A DNA stretch of 64,000 nucleotides from Acidimicrobiales bacterium (GCA_016716005.1 JADJXE010000001.1:3113001-3177000), one strand, 5' to 3'. Counted from the stretch's first letter, positions 48,938 to 56,958 are shown. Notes: generated by a model not told the origin, from the sequence alone. Numbers and translations: made by a program.

Positions 48938-50719
48938 GTGCGGCCGAGGATCCGAGGTGTGCGAGGGGGTGCACCGACGCCCCGGGGGGCGCCCAGCGGG
49001 TACCTCCGCCGGCCTCACGTCCGCATCGCCGCGGTGTTCCTCCTCTTCGCGCTCACCGGCGTGACCGTGCTCTCGGTCGTGCTGCTCTCCTCGCGGCGGG
49101 TCGAGCGGGAGCTCGACCTGGTGAACCTCCGGCTGGCGCCGGCCGCGCGTCAGCTCGACCAGGTGAGCCGCCAGATGGTGGACGCCCAGGTGAACTTCGA
49201 GCTGGGGACCGCCTTCACCGACCCGACCTCGCAGGGCGCCTACTTCGCCGAGGCCGCCTTCGGGAACGAGGCCGTGGCCGTGGCGTGGGACGACTACCTC
49301 GCCATGGCCGTGGGGCTCCCGGGGGAGGCGGCCGCCCAACAGCGCTACGAGCAGGAGCTCCAGCGACTCAACGAGCTGGGCCAGGACGCCGGGCTGCTCC
49401 TGCTCAGCAGCAACGACGCCCTCGATCCGGATCTGCTGGCCAAGCGGGCCGAGATCCAGACCCAGTTCCTGCGGGCCTACGACCAGCTCCAGGCGATCCG
49501 CGACGGCCTCTACCAGCCGGCTGTCGCCGGCGCCCTGGCCACCGCCCATCGCCGGGCCCAGGAGGTCACTCGGAACGCCCTGCTGGCGGCGGCGGCGGGT
49601 GCGCTGATCGTGGCGGTGGCCGGGCTCGTGAACGTCCGGGCCACCCGGCGGCGGGAGACCGACCTGGCCGCCATCGAGGCCGCCCGGGCGGCCGAGCTGC
49701 GACGCAACGAGTTCGAGGCCCGCCTCCAGCGGGCCCTCGAGATGGCGGCCAACGAGGAGGCCGCCTTCGGGGTGGTGGAGGGTGCCCTGCGCGAGGCCGC
49801 GCCGGACCGGCTGGCCGAGGTGCTGGTGGCGGACTCGAGCCGGGCCCACTTCCGCCAGGTGCTCGCCACCTCCGAGCATGCCGTCGGCGGCTGTGAGGTG
49901 GTCGCGCCGTTCGAGTGCCCCGCCGCGCACAGCAGCCAGACCCTCGTCTTCGCGAGCAGCGACGCGCTCGATGCGTGCCCGAAGCTGAAGGACCGGGCCG
50001 CCGGGCCGTGCTCGGCGGTGTGCGCCCCGATCAGCATCGCCGGGAACGCGGTCGGCGTGATCCACGTCGTGGGTCCCGAACGCGACCCTTTGGCGGCCGA
50101 CGCCGTCAGCGGCGTCGAGCTCGTCGCCCGAAAGGGGGCCGAGCGCATCGGGATGATCCGAGCTTTCGCCCGCTCGGAGACCCAGGCGCGCACCGACCCG
50201 CTGACCGGGCTGCTGAACCGGCGCAGCGTGGAGAACGCCGTGAACGAGCTGGAGCACGAGGGTGTGCCCTACGCCGTCGTGTTCGGCGACCTCGACCGCT
50301 TCAAGGAGCTGAACGACGTGCACGGCCACGACGTCGGTGATCGCGCCCTGCGGCTGTTCTCCCGCGTGCTCCGCGACAGCGTCCGCCCGTCCGACATCCC
50401 TGCCCGCTACGGCGGCGAGGAGTTCCTCGTGGTGCTGCCGCACTGCTCCGCCACGGAGGCGGTCGCGGTCGTCGAGCGGGTGCGCGCGCAGCTCCGAGCC
50501 GCCTCCGGAGGGGGGCTGGCACCGGCCTTCACGGCCAGCTTCGGCGTGGCGTCGTCGAGCGACGGCCGCTCCTTCGAGGACGTGGTCGGCATGGCCGACC
50601 AGGCCCTGCTCTTCGCCAAGGCGAACGGGCGCGACCGCGTCGCGGTCGCCGGGGAGGACGTGGGGCTGGGGGAGTCCGAGCCGGTCGGCGACGGCGACGG
50701 CTCGCTGCGCCAGCCGTAA
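48938..50719 (+). CDS. Membrane-bound diguanylate cyclase with cysteine-rich GAF-like domain
   Basis: A protein of 593 residues that would make cyclic di-GMP. Two membrane helices (IAAVFLLFALTGVTVLSVVLL near 30-50 and LLAAAAGALIVAVAGLV near 213) flank an outer helical sensor. A GAF-like domain follows (about 265-395), holding a cluster of five or more Cys: GGCEVVAPFECPAA, ALDACPKLKDR and GPCSAVCAPI. The GGDEF domain is complete: TDPLTGLLNRRS, VFGDLDRFKELNDVHGHDVGD, the active site RYGGEEFLVVLP and MADQALLFAKANGRDRV. No EAL domain is present. The cysteines suggest metal or redox sensing, an inference. The exact GTG start is uncertain. Confidence 0.9.
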   Translation: MRPRIRGVRGGAPTPRGAPSGYLRRPHVRIAAVFLLFALTGVTVLSVVLLSSRRVERELDLVNLRLAPAARQLDQVSRQMVDAQVNFELGTAFTDPTSQGAYFAEAAFGNEAVAVAWDDYLAMAVGLPGEAAAQQRYEQELQRLNELGQDAGLLLLSSNDALDPDLLAKRAEIQTQFLRAYDQLQAIRDGLYQPAVAGALATAHRRAQEVTRNALLAAAAGALIVAVAGLVNVRATRRRETDLAAIEAARAAELRRNEFEARLQRALEMAANEEAAFGVVEGALREAAPDRLAEVLVADSSRAHFRQVLATSEHAVGGCEVVAPFECPAAHSSQTLVFASSDALDACPKLKDRAAGPCSAVCAPISIAGNAVGVIHVVGPERDPLAADAVSGVELVARKGAERIGMIRAFARSETQARTDPLTGLLNRRSVENAVNELEHEGVPYAVVFGDLDRFKELNDVHGHDVGDRALRLFSRVLRDSVRPSDIPARYGGEEFLVVLPHCSATEAVAVVERVRAQLRAASGGGLAPAFTASFGVASSSDGRSFEDVVGMADQALLFAKANGRDRVAVAGEDVGLGESEPVGDGDGSLRQP

Positions 50720-50734
50720 CCACCCGGGCGGTGG
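50720..50734 (+). terminator. Short hairpin after the diguanylate cyclase gene
   Basis: CCACC and GGTGG flank a CGGGC loop directly after the stop codon and are followed by a run of G. The stem is only 5 base pairs, so this is a weak candidate. Confidence 0.25.
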
Positions 50735-50766
50735 GGGGCATCCACGGCCGGGCCGGCCGGGCGAGC

Positions 50767-50772
50767 CAGGAT
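50767..50772 (+). promoter_or_regulatory. Candidate -10 box (CAGGAT) for the potassium channel gene
   Basis: CAGGAT ends 8 bases before the in-frame GTG at 50780, the leaderless spacing seen at ftsH. It overlaps the alternative ATG at 50771, which argues against that ATG. Confidence 0.35.
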
Positions 50773-50779
50773 GCGGCCC

Positions 50780-51589
50780 GTGGGCGGGACCCCGACCGTC
50801 GCCGACGCCGCCGAGCGCGACCAGCAGCGCCTCGAGCAGTGGGAGGCCAAGACCCGCCTCCTCATGATCCTGGCCGCGGTGCTGCCCCTCGCCGGTGCGC
50901 TGCAGCCGGAGGCGAGCGGCGACCCCATGGTCGTCGTCGACGTGCTGTCCTGGCTGATGTTCCTGGCCGACCTGGTGGTACACGTCCGCCTCCGGCGGCA
51001 CTACCTGCGCACGGGCATGGGCGTGTTCGACCTGTCGATCGTGGTCGTGACGTTCCCCTGGTTCCTGATCCCGGGCTTCGGCGGCACCGGGGCGCTGAGC
51101 ATCCTGCGGCTGGCCCGGCTGGTCCGGCTCCTGGTGGTCGGCGTGCGGACCCGCCGGACCGCCCGCCTCGTGAGCCAGCTGAACAGGGTGGCGGTGCTGG
51201 CCGGCGCCTCGCTCCTGGTGTGCACGATCATCGTCTACCGGGCCGAGCGGCCCGACAACGGCTTCGACAGCTTCGGCGACGCGCTGTGGTGGGGCATCGT
51301 CACCCTCACCACCGTCGGCTACGGCGACATCGTCCCCGAGACCAGGGTCGGGCGCTTCGGGGCGACGGCGCTCATGCTCACCGGCATCGCCGTGGTCGGC
51401 GGCCTGGCCGCGACGCTGTCGAGCTTCCTCGGCATCGGGGCCGAGCAGGCCGCGGCCGAGGCCCAGACGTCGGCGGCCGAGGCCGAGCCGGCCCCCGACG
51501 ACCTCCGCGACGAGATCCGCCGCCTCGGCGACCAGCTGGCCGAGCTCAACCGGCGCCTCGCCGACCGGTTGCCACCCGACCCCGGCTAG
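50780..51589 (+). CDS. Voltage-gated-type potassium channel
   Basis: An ion channel of 269 residues. The selectivity filter is TLTTVGYGDIVP, preceded by the pore helix FGDALWWGIVT. Upstream are four hydrophobic segments. The S4-like one carries regularly spaced arginines (SILRLARLVRLLVVGVRTRRTARLV), so the channel may be voltage-sensing. The C-terminal 50 residues are a probable cytoplasmic coiled coil (DDLRDEIRRLGDQLAELNRRL) that may help tetramer assembly. No RCK or cyclic-nucleotide domain is present. GTG 50780 is preferred for its box spacing; ATG 50771 is the alternative. Confidence 0.88.
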   Translation: MGGTPTVADAAERDQQRLEQWEAKTRLLMILAAVLPLAGALQPEASGDPMVVVDVLSWLMFLADLVVHVRLRRHYLRTGMGVFDLSIVVVTFPWFLIPGFGGTGALSILRLARLVRLLVVGVRTRRTARLVSQLNRVAVLAGASLLVCTIIVYRAERPDNGFDSFGDALWWGIVTLTTVGYGDIVPETRVGRFGATALMLTGIAVVGGLAATLSSFLGIGAEQAAAEAQTSAAEAEPAPDDLRDEIRRLGDQLAELNRRLADRLPPDPG

Positions 51590-51619
51590 GCCGCCCGCGG
51601 GCGGTGATCCGGCCGGGGC

Positions 51620-52549
51620 TCAGCCTTCGAGGGGGACCGGGCTCAGCTCGGGCTCGGGGCGGTGCGGCGCTCGCGACCGGCGGGCCGCCCGGACGCTGTC
51701 GACGGTGAAGATCGCCAGGCCGGCCCAGACGAGGGCGAAGCCGGCGAGACGCCAGGCCGGCATGGGCTCGTGGTAGACGGCCACGCCCAGCAGGAGGTTG
51801 ATGGTGGGCACGGCGTACTGCAGCGGCCCCAGCGTGGTGAACGGGACGCGCTTGGCCGCCGCCGCGAAGAGCAGCAGGGGCGTGGCCGTGACCACGCCCG
51901 AGAGCGCCACCAGCGCCACCTGGGCCGTGGTGCCCGTGCGCAGGATGCCGTCGCCCGAGGCCTCGAAGGCGCCGACCACCACCAGCGCCGCGGGCAGGAG
52001 CAGGAGGGTCTCGGCGGTGAGGCTGCCGAGGGCGTTGAGCGGCACGAGCCGCTTGAGCAGCCCGTAGCAGGCCCACGTGGCCCCGAGGATCAGGGCGAAG
52101 ACCGGCACCCGTCCGTAGCCGAGCGTCAGGACCACCACCGCCAGCGCGGCGAGGCCCAGGGCGACGCCCTGGGCCCGGCGCAGGTGCTCACGGAGGACGG
52201 TGACGCCGATGACGACGGTGCCCAGTGGGGCGATGAAGTAGCCGAGCGCCGTCTCGACCACGTTGTCGTGGGTGACGCACCAGACGTACGTGGTCCAGTT
52301 GACGGCCAGGAGCACCGCCGCCACCGCGATCCGCCCGACCAGGTGGGCGTCCCGGGGGAAGGGGTCGAGGACGGACCACCGGCGGGTGACGGCCAGGACG
52401 GCGAGCAGCAGCAGCGCCGACCAGAGGATGCGCTGGCCGATGAGCTCCACCGCGGAGAGCCCCGAGAGCTCCTTCCAGTAGATGGTGAGCAGCCCCCACA
52501 GCACGTAGGCGGCGAGGCCGTACACCACCCCTCGGCGTTGCTCGCCCAC
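51620..52549 (-). CDS. rarD: RarD-type EamA family transporter
   Basis: A membrane protein of 309 residues with ten hydrophobic segments in two EamA halves. RarD hallmarks are GLAAYVLWGLLTIYWKELSGLSAVELIGQRILWS in parts, VNWTTYVWCVTHDNVVETALGYFIAPL, and TATPLLLFAAAAKRVPFTTLGPLQYAVPT in parts. RarD proteins are predicted chloramphenicol-sensitive/drug-metabolite transporters; the substrate is unknown. The GTG lies 7 bases after a TAGGGT box on the minus strand, so the message is probably leaderless. It is convergent with the potassium channel; the 30-base gap holds a palindrome, CCGCCCGCGGGCGG, at 51591-51604. Confidence 0.9.
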   Translation of the reverse strand: MGEQRRGVVYGLAAYVLWGLLTIYWKELSGLSAVELIGQRILWSALLLLAVLAVTRRWSVLDPFPRDAHLVGRIAVAAVLLAVNWTTYVWCVTHDNVVETALGYFIAPLGTVVIGVTVLREHLRRAQGVALGLAALAVVVLTLGYGRVPVFALILGATWACYGLLKRLVPLNALGSLTAETLLLLPAALVVVGAFEASGDGILRTGTTAQVALVALSGVVTATPLLLFAAAAKRVPFTTLGPLQYAVPTINLLLGVAVYHEPMPAWRLAGFALVWAGLAIFTVDSVRAARRSRAPHRPEPELSPVPLEG

Positions 52550-52555
52550 CTCTCG

Positions 52556-52561
52556 ACCCTA
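52556..52561 (-). promoter_or_regulatory. Candidate -10 box (TAGGGT) for leaderless rarD
   Basis: On the minus strand TAGGGT ends exactly 7 bases before the rarD GTG, so the predicted +1 is the first base of the start codon. Confidence 0.5.
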
Positions 52562-52583
52562 GCGGCCGCCCGTCGGCGGCCCG

Positions 52584-53417
52584 TCAGGAGGCGAGCGCGG
52601 CCTCGACGAGGGCGGCGACCTCGACGGGCCGGTCCCAGTCGGCGTGGTGACCGGCCCCGTCGACGAAGTACACGCCGGCGACCGAGGGGAGCAGGTCGGC
52701 GAAGCGGCGGGCGTAGGTGGGCGGGCACAGCCGATCGGCCGAGCCCCAGATCAGGGTGACCGGGCACCGGACCCGGTGCAGGCGGCCGGCCAGGCCGTGG
52801 TCGGGGATCGGCCACACCAGCGAGGCCACGGTCCGGCGCGACACGTACCGGCGGACACCCTCCTCGACCTGCTCGCCGGCCGGCAGCGACGGGTCGAGAT
52901 CGTAGAAGGGCGCGCTGGTGGCCGGATCGGCCGTGAGCATCGCCCGCTGCTCGCCGAGCGTGGTGCCGAAGGGGTCGGCCACCGGGTCGGCGTCGTCCCA
53001 GAGCCCGAGGGGCGCCACCAGCACGAGGCGTCCCACCGCCTCGGGCCGCACCGCGGCCAGCTCGAGGGCGAGCATGGCCCCGATCGAGGTGGCGACGAGC
53101 GGGGTCCCGGCGATGCCGGCGACGTCGACGATCTCGCCGAGGGCGACGACCCAGTCGTGCATCGAGCGCAGGTCGGAGGACCCCGGTGTGCGGTCGAAGC
53201 CGGGCAGCGAGGGGGCCACCACCCGGTGGCGCGCCGACAGCTCGGCCACCAGCGGGGGCACGCCGGGGTTGCCGAGCATGCCGTGCAGGTGACCGAGCAG
53301 CGGGCCGTCGCCGGCCTCGAGCACGTCGAGGCTGCCGGTGCCGGTGCCGGTGCCGGTGCCGGGGCCGATGGGGAAGACGCGGCGGGTGGCGCCGGCACGG
53401 GAGGGGGCGGCGCTCAT
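52584..53417 (-). CDS. Alpha/beta hydrolase
   Basis: A protein of 277 residues with an alpha/beta hydrolase fold. The oxyanion region is LLGHLHGMLGNPG, ARHRVVAPSLPGFDRTPG gives strand four, and the nucleophile elbow is VATSIGAMLALELAA, with Ser in an S-I-G arrangement (the usual first Gly of GxSxG is replaced by Thr). The acid is probably in WGSADRLCPP and the His in GAGHHADWDRP. An N-terminal Gly-Thr run comes from a GCCGGT DNA repeat. The start overlaps the stop of the upstream flavin monooxygenase gene (ATGA), so they are coupled. The substrate is unknown; an ester or a ring-cleavage product fits the pairing. Confidence 0.85.
   Translation of the reverse strand: MSAAPSRAGATRRVFPIGPGTGTGTGTGSLDVLEAGDGPLLGHLHGMLGNPGVPPLVAELSARHRVVAPSLPGFDRTPGSSDLRSMHDWVVALGEIVDVAGIAGTPLVATSIGAMLALELAAVRPEAVGRLVLVAPLGLWDDADPVADPFGTTLGEQRAMLTADPATSAPFYDLDPSLPAGEQVEEGVRRYVSRRTVASLVWPIPDHGLAGRLHRVRCPVTLIWGSADRLCPPTYARRFADLLPSVAGVYFVDGAGHHADWDRPVEVAALVEAALAS
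53334..53363 (-). repeat. Five near-perfect GCCGGT hexamers in the hydrolase gene
   Basis: Four GCCGGT copies and one GCCGGG in tandem encode alternating Gly-Thr near the N-terminus of the hydrolase, before the folded domain. Hexamer gain or loss would keep the frame. Confidence 0.85.
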
Positions 53418-54697
53418 CGCCCGCCGCCGAGCGTGGGGTCGGGGAGCGAGCGTTCGGCGGCCGGGAGCGGCCGGGGCCACCAGCGGTCCTCCCAGGTGTC
53501 GTCGAACAGCCCGCGAACCTGGGGGAGCACCTTGGTGGCCATCAGCTCGGTGTTGTGGCGGGTGAGCTCGCGGCCCATGTCGCCGAACTGGCACAGCAGC
53601 AGGAGGTGGCCCACGTTGAGGCTGGTGGCCACCTCGAGCAGCTTCTCGGCCACCTGGTCGGGGGAGCCGAGGAGCACGTAGCCCTTGTCGATCATGTCCT
53701 CGAAGGTGAGCGCGCTCTTGAAGAACCCGGCCGCGGCCGCCCCGGCGGCGCGGCTCGTGGCCTCGCGCGCCGCCCGCTCGACCATGCCCTCGACGCCGGC
53801 CCGCACCGTGTTCACGGTCTTGTACCCGGGCGGGTCGGCGAACCCCGCGTACACGTGCAGGCAGCGGTTGAAGAAGTACTCGGCCGGAGCCCGGTACAGG
53901 TCGATGGCCTCGGCCTCGGAGTCGGCGACCGCGACGAACTGGGCGAAGCCGGCCTGGTAGGGGTTGGGCTCCCTCCCCAGCTCGGCCATCTTCTGCCAGA
54001 AGCCCTGCATGGTGGCCAGCCCGGCCTTGTAGCCGAAGTAGGACAGGTAGCAGTAGACGAGGTCGTTGGCGGCGCACCACTCCCAGGTGTCGACCGACCC
54101 GCCGCCGGGGATCCAGATCGGCGGGTGGGGCCGTTGCACCGGCCGGGGCCACACGTTGACGTAGCGGAGCTTGGTGTAGCGGCCGTTGAACGAGAACACC
54201 TCGTCGGCCTGCCACGCCCGCAGGATCAGCTCGACGCCCTCGTGGTAGCGTTCGCGCAGGGTCGACGGGTCGATGCCGTAGGCGAAGGCCGTGTCCATGG
54301 GCGTGCCGACCGGGAAGCCGGCGACCACCCGCCCACCGCTGACCACGTCGAGCATGGCCAGCTCCTCGGCGACCCGCAGGGGCGGGTTGTAGAGGGCCAC
54401 CGAGTCGCCCATCACCACGATGGCCTGGTCCGGGCACGAGCGCGCCAGCGTGGCGGCCCACAGGTTCGGGCTGGGCATCAGCCCGTAGGCGTTGGCGTGG
54501 TGCTCGTTGATGCCGACGCCGTCGAAGCCCACCGAGGCCGCGAACTCGAGCTCGTCGAGGTAGTCGTTGTACGCCCGGTGCCCGACGACGGGGTCGAACA
54601 GGCCGGGGTCGAGGTCGACCCACACCGAGCGGTGCCGGGCCGCGAAGTCCTCGGGTAGCTGCGGGTAGGGCATCAGGTGGAAGAAGACCGACTTCAT
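53414..54697 (-). CDS. LLM-class flavin-dependent monooxygenase, long form
   Basis: A luciferase-like protein of 427 residues. Seen: KSVFFHLMPYPQLPEDF at the start, ELEFAASVGFDGVGINEHHANAYG in parts, PPLRVAEELAMLDVVSGGRVVAGFPVG in parts, the loop HPPIWIPGGGS and YVLLGSPDQVAEKLLEV. The EHH and GGRVVAGF motifs are typical of alkanal monooxygenase-like enzymes. It is longer than the protein at 47869-48831 and belongs to another subfamily. FMN or F420 use cannot be decided. The GGGGGGACG site supports the ATG. It is coupled to the downstream hydrolase by ATGA, suggesting sequential steps in breaking down one compound. Confidence 0.85.
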   Translation of the reverse strand: MKSVFFHLMPYPQLPEDFAARHRSVWVDLDPGLFDPVVGHRAYNDYLDELEFAASVGFDGVGINEHHANAYGLMPSPNLWAATLARSCPDQAIVVMGDSVALYNPPLRVAEELAMLDVVSGGRVVAGFPVGTPMDTAFAYGIDPSTLRERYHEGVELILRAWQADEVFSFNGRYTKLRYVNVWPRPVQRPHPPIWIPGGGSVDTWEWCAANDLVYCYLSYFGYKAGLATMQGFWQKMAELGREPNPYQAGFAQFVAVADSEAEAIDLYRAPAEYFFNRCLHVYAGFADPPGYKTVNTVRAGVEGMVERAAREATSRAAGAAAAGFFKSALTFEDMIDKGYVLLGSPDQVAEKLLEVATSLNVGHLLLLCQFGDMGRELTRHNTELMATKVLPQVRGLFDDTWEDRWWPRPLPAAERSLPDPTLGGGR

Positions 54698-54749
54698 CGT
54701 CCCCCCTGCTCGGCGGGTGCCTCGGTACGGGACCGCCCAGCGGCCCCGA

Positions 54750-54755
54750 ACCTTA
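54750..54755 (-). promoter_or_regulatory. Candidate -10 box (TAAGGT) for the monooxygenase-hydrolase operon
   Basis: On the minus strand TAAGGT is 53 bases before the monooxygenase ATG, leaving room for its ribosome site. It is one of the few AT-containing hexamers in the divergent gap. Confidence 0.35.
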
Positions 54756-54799
54756 GGCGGCTGGCCGTGGGCACCGGCCCGGTGGCACGCTCCTGGCCC

Positions 54800-55315
54800 G
54801 TGACCGCCGACGTGACCGCCGACGTGGCCGCCGCCCTCGGGATGCTCGACGCCGCCCTGCAGCAGGTTCGCGACGGGGGCGATGCCGGAGCCGCGCTGGG
54901 CGCCGTGCGCCACCTCTCGGGCGACGACGAGCAGGTGTGGGCCCTGGTGGCGGCCCGCTGGTTCCGCTTCTGGCACAACGGGCCCGCGCCACGGGTCGAC
55001 CGGGCCGCGCTGGTGGCGGAGCTGCTCGCCATGGGGTGCCCACCGGCCACGGTGGCGGCCGAGGCGCTCTCGTCGTGCCGCCGCTGGGCCGTCGGGGGCA
55101 CCGATCGCTGGGGCCCGTGGTCCCACGCGGTCGAGTGCGCGGGGTGTGAGCGGCCGGCCGAGGGCTGGTGGTGCGGTGAGCCCCGATCCACGGTGGTGCG
55201 GGGCCGCCAGTGGCTCGAGGGCCGGGGCGTGGCCGGCGCCGACGTCGACGCCGCCCTGGCCCGCCTGGGCGTCGCCCCCCACCACCCCGACGACGCCACC
55301 GTGGGGGAGTGGTGA
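54800..55315 (+). CDS. Tryptophan-rich protein with a small Cys cluster, function unknown
   Basis: A protein of about 171 residues that I do not recognise. The first 110 residues look helical (AALGMLDAALQQVRDGGDAG, then VWALVAARWFRFW). Residues near 115-140 hold a Trp/Cys-rich stretch, VECAGCERPAEGWWCGEPR, with a CxxC and a third Cys that might bind zinc. The end, GVAGADVDAALARLGV, resembles a short helix-turn segment. There is no signal peptide or membrane helix. The GTG start is uncertain; an in-frame GTG at 54767 is an alternative. It is divergent from the monooxygenase operon and convergent with the fluoride-channel operon. Confidence 0.5.
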   Translation: MTADVTADVAAALGMLDAALQQVRDGGDAGAALGAVRHLSGDDEQVWALVAARWFRFWHNGPAPRVDRAALVAELLAMGCPPATVAAEALSSCRRWAVGGTDRWGPWSHAVECAGCERPAEGWWCGEPRSTVVRGRQWLEGRGVAGADVDAALARLGVAPHHPDDATVGEW

Positions 55316-55333
55316 CCGGCGGTGCGGCGGCCC

Positions 55334-55705
55334 TCAGCCCAGCGAGGCCAGGGCCAGCCCCAGCGCCGCGGCCGCGGTGCACGCCACGGCGCTGACCGCC
55401 ACGTTGCCCGCGGCCGCTCGGTTGGCGCCGCCCTGGGCGAGGGCCGCCGTCTCGTAGGCGAAGGTGGAGAACGTGGTGAACCCGCCGCAGAAGCCGGCGC
55501 CCAGCACGGCCCTCGGGGTGGTGGCCAGGGCGTGGTAGAGGGCGAGGCCGGTGAGCGCGCCGAGCGCGAACGACCCGAGCACGTTGACCGCCAGGGTGCC
55601 GAGGGGGAACGGTCGCGACCACCGGTGCTGCACGGCCCGGTCGAGCAGGTAGCGGGCCGGGGCGCCGGCCGCGCCCGCCACCGCCACCCCGAGCAGCTCG
55701 ATCAT
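55334..55705 (-). CDS. crcB: Fluoride exporter, CrcB/Fluc family (distal copy)
   Basis: A four-helix fluoride channel of 123 residues. Family motifs are GAAGAPARYLLDRAV, FPLGTLAVNVLGSFALGALTG (with the pore Asn) and GFCGGFTTFSTFAYE (the Phe-box and sodium-site region). Fluc channels are dual-topology dimers that export fluoride. Where two unequal copies occur they may form a heterodimer. The second copy is two genes upstream in this operon. The start overlaps the DUF190 stop (ATGA). Confidence 0.92.
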   Translation of the reverse strand: MIELLGVAVAGAAGAPARYLLDRAVQHRWSRPFPLGTLAVNVLGSFALGALTGLALYHALATTPRAVLGAGFCGGFTTFSTFAYETAALAQGGANRAAAGNVAVSAVACTAAAALGLALASLG

Positions 55706-56052
55706 CCGGCCTCGGGGCCGGGCCGGCCCAGGTAGCGCACCACCTCGACGTCCTCCACGATCACCAGGCCCTCGGTGACGAGGTCGTCGAGCTGGGGCAG
55801 GAAGGCGGCGATGCGCTCGGCCGCGTCGACGATCACGATCACCATCGGAAGGTCGTCGGACAGGCTCAGGATGTGGGTGGTGTGCAGGTGGTTCGAGGCG
55901 CCGAACCCCTCCACGCCCCGCAGCACGGTGGCACCGGCCAGCCCCGCGCCGTGGGCCCGGTGGACGATCTCGGTGGCCAGCGGGGTGTGGCCGTGGCGGT
56001 CGCTCTCACCCACGAAGACCGTGAGGCGCCGGGCGGGACCCTCGAGCTTCAT
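55702..56052 (-). CDS. DUF190 family protein
   Basis: A small soluble protein of 116 residues of the DUF190 family: RRLTVFVGESDRHGHTPLATEIVHRAHGAGLAGATVLRG in parts, the central GFGASNHLHTTHILSLSDDLPMVIVIVD region, and DDLVTEGLVIVEDVEVV. DUF190 proteins have a PII-like ferredoxin fold and are often encoded next to crcB, suggesting they sense fluoride, a nucleotide or another ligand and regulate the channel. It has a strong GGAGGAG ribosome site and overlaps both neighbours by ATGA. Confidence 0.88.
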   Translation of the reverse strand: MKLEGPARRLTVFVGESDRHGHTPLATEIVHRAHGAGLAGATVLRGVEGFGASNHLHTTHILSLSDDLPMVIVIVDAAERIAAFLPQLDDLVTEGLVIVEDVEVVRYLGRPGPEAG

Positions 56053-56498
56053 GTGCTCCTCCTCTCGGGGGTCGTCGCCAGGCGGTGACCGGCGGCGATG
56101 CCCGCTCGCACGGCGACCAGCCCCAACGCGAGCGTGGCCGCCAGGTAGGTCGCGGCCGTGGCCGCGTGGCCGTCCTTGGTCAGCACCGACACCTCCACGG
56201 CGATGGCCGAGAAGGTCGTGAAGGCGCCGATCGTCCCGGTGGCCGCGAAGGGGCGCACCCACCGGTTGGGGGCGCCGCGCTCGAGCAGCACCGTCAGCAG
56301 GAGGCCGAGGAGCAGGGCGCCGGCCAGGTTCACGGCGAGGGTGGCCCAGGGGAAGGCGCCGACGGGCACCGGCACGGCCCTCGTCACCGCGTAGCGGCCC
56401 GCCGAGCCCAGCGCACCCCCGGCTGCGATCACCGCGATCGTGGCTGGGTCGCGGGCCGGCGCCGCCCGGCGGGCCGAGGCGAACGGGTCGAGGGTCAC
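56049..56498 (-). CDS. crcB: Fluoride exporter, CrcB/Fluc family (proximal copy)
   Basis: A second Fluc-type protein of 149 residues. Motifs are GGALGSAGRYAVTRAV, FPWATLAVNLAGALLLGLLL and GTIGAFTTFSAIAVEV. It is longer than the distal copy, with extra residues at both ends. The sequences differ enough to suit a heterodimeric channel. The GTG start overlaps the thioesterase stop (GTGA), and its stop overlaps the DUF190 start (ATGA). Confidence 0.9.
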   Translation of the reverse strand: MTLDPFASARRAAPARDPATIAVIAAGGALGSAGRYAVTRAVPVPVGAFPWATLAVNLAGALLLGLLLTVLLERGAPNRWVRPFAATGTIGAFTTFSAIAVEVSVLTKDGHAATAATYLAATLALGLVAVRAGIAAGHRLATTPERRST

Positions 56499-56950
56499 GG
56501 GGCGGCCTCGCGGGCCGGCAGGACCGACCGCAGCCACGCCGGGAGACGGCCCGGGCGCCCGGCGCGGTCGACGCAGCCGTGCACCGTCACCGCGGTGGCG
56601 TTGACGACGAGGGCCCCACCGGCGCCGGTGGTGAGCAGGTAGCCGATCTGGAACGTGGCCCGGCTGGCCGCGCCGACCACGACGTGCACGTCGACGACGT
56701 CGTCGAACCGCAGCGGCTGGAGGTAGCGCACGTAGGCCTCGAGCACCGCGAAGTCGAGGCCGTCGTCGCGGATCGAGGCGTAGGGGTGCCCGAGGGCCCG
56801 CAGGTACGCCACCCGGGCCTCCTCCAGGTAGGGCAGGTAGGAGCCGTGGTGCACGATCCCCATGGCGTCGGTCTCCGCGAACCGCACCCGCACCGGGTGG
56901 GAGAACGGGTAGGCGGCGGGATCGACGGGCGGGTCGAGGGCCAGGCGCAC
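56495..56950 (-). CDS. Acyl-CoA thioesterase, hotdog fold (YbgC/FadM-like)
   Basis: A 4-hydroxybenzoyl-CoA-type thioesterase of 151 residues. The catalytic-region motif is VRVRFAETDAMGIVHHGSYLPYLEEAR, with the Asp and the MGIVHHG turn, followed by VRYLQPLRFDDVVDVHVVV. It would hydrolyse an acyl-CoA; the chain type is unknown. The GTG lies 9 bases after a TACGGT box. As first gene of the fluoride operon it is unexpected, since no link between thioesterase and fluoride is obvious. Fluoroacyl-CoA hydrolysis, as by FlK of Streptomyces cattleya, is one speculative idea. Confidence 0.85.
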   Translation of the reverse strand: MRLALDPPVDPAAYPFSHPVRVRFAETDAMGIVHHGSYLPYLEEARVAYLRALGHPYASIRDDGLDFAVLEAYVRYLQPLRFDDVVDVHVVVGAASRATFQIGYLLTTGAGGALVVNATAVTVHGCVDRAGRPGRLPAWLRSVLPAREAAP

Positions 56951-56958
56951 GGAGGCGG

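Noticed and set aside
51591..51604. Palindrome CCGCCCGCGGGCGG between the potassium channel and rarD as a terminator
   Set aside because: As RNA it would leave a two-base loop, which is unfavourable. Such GC palindromes arise easily in this composition.
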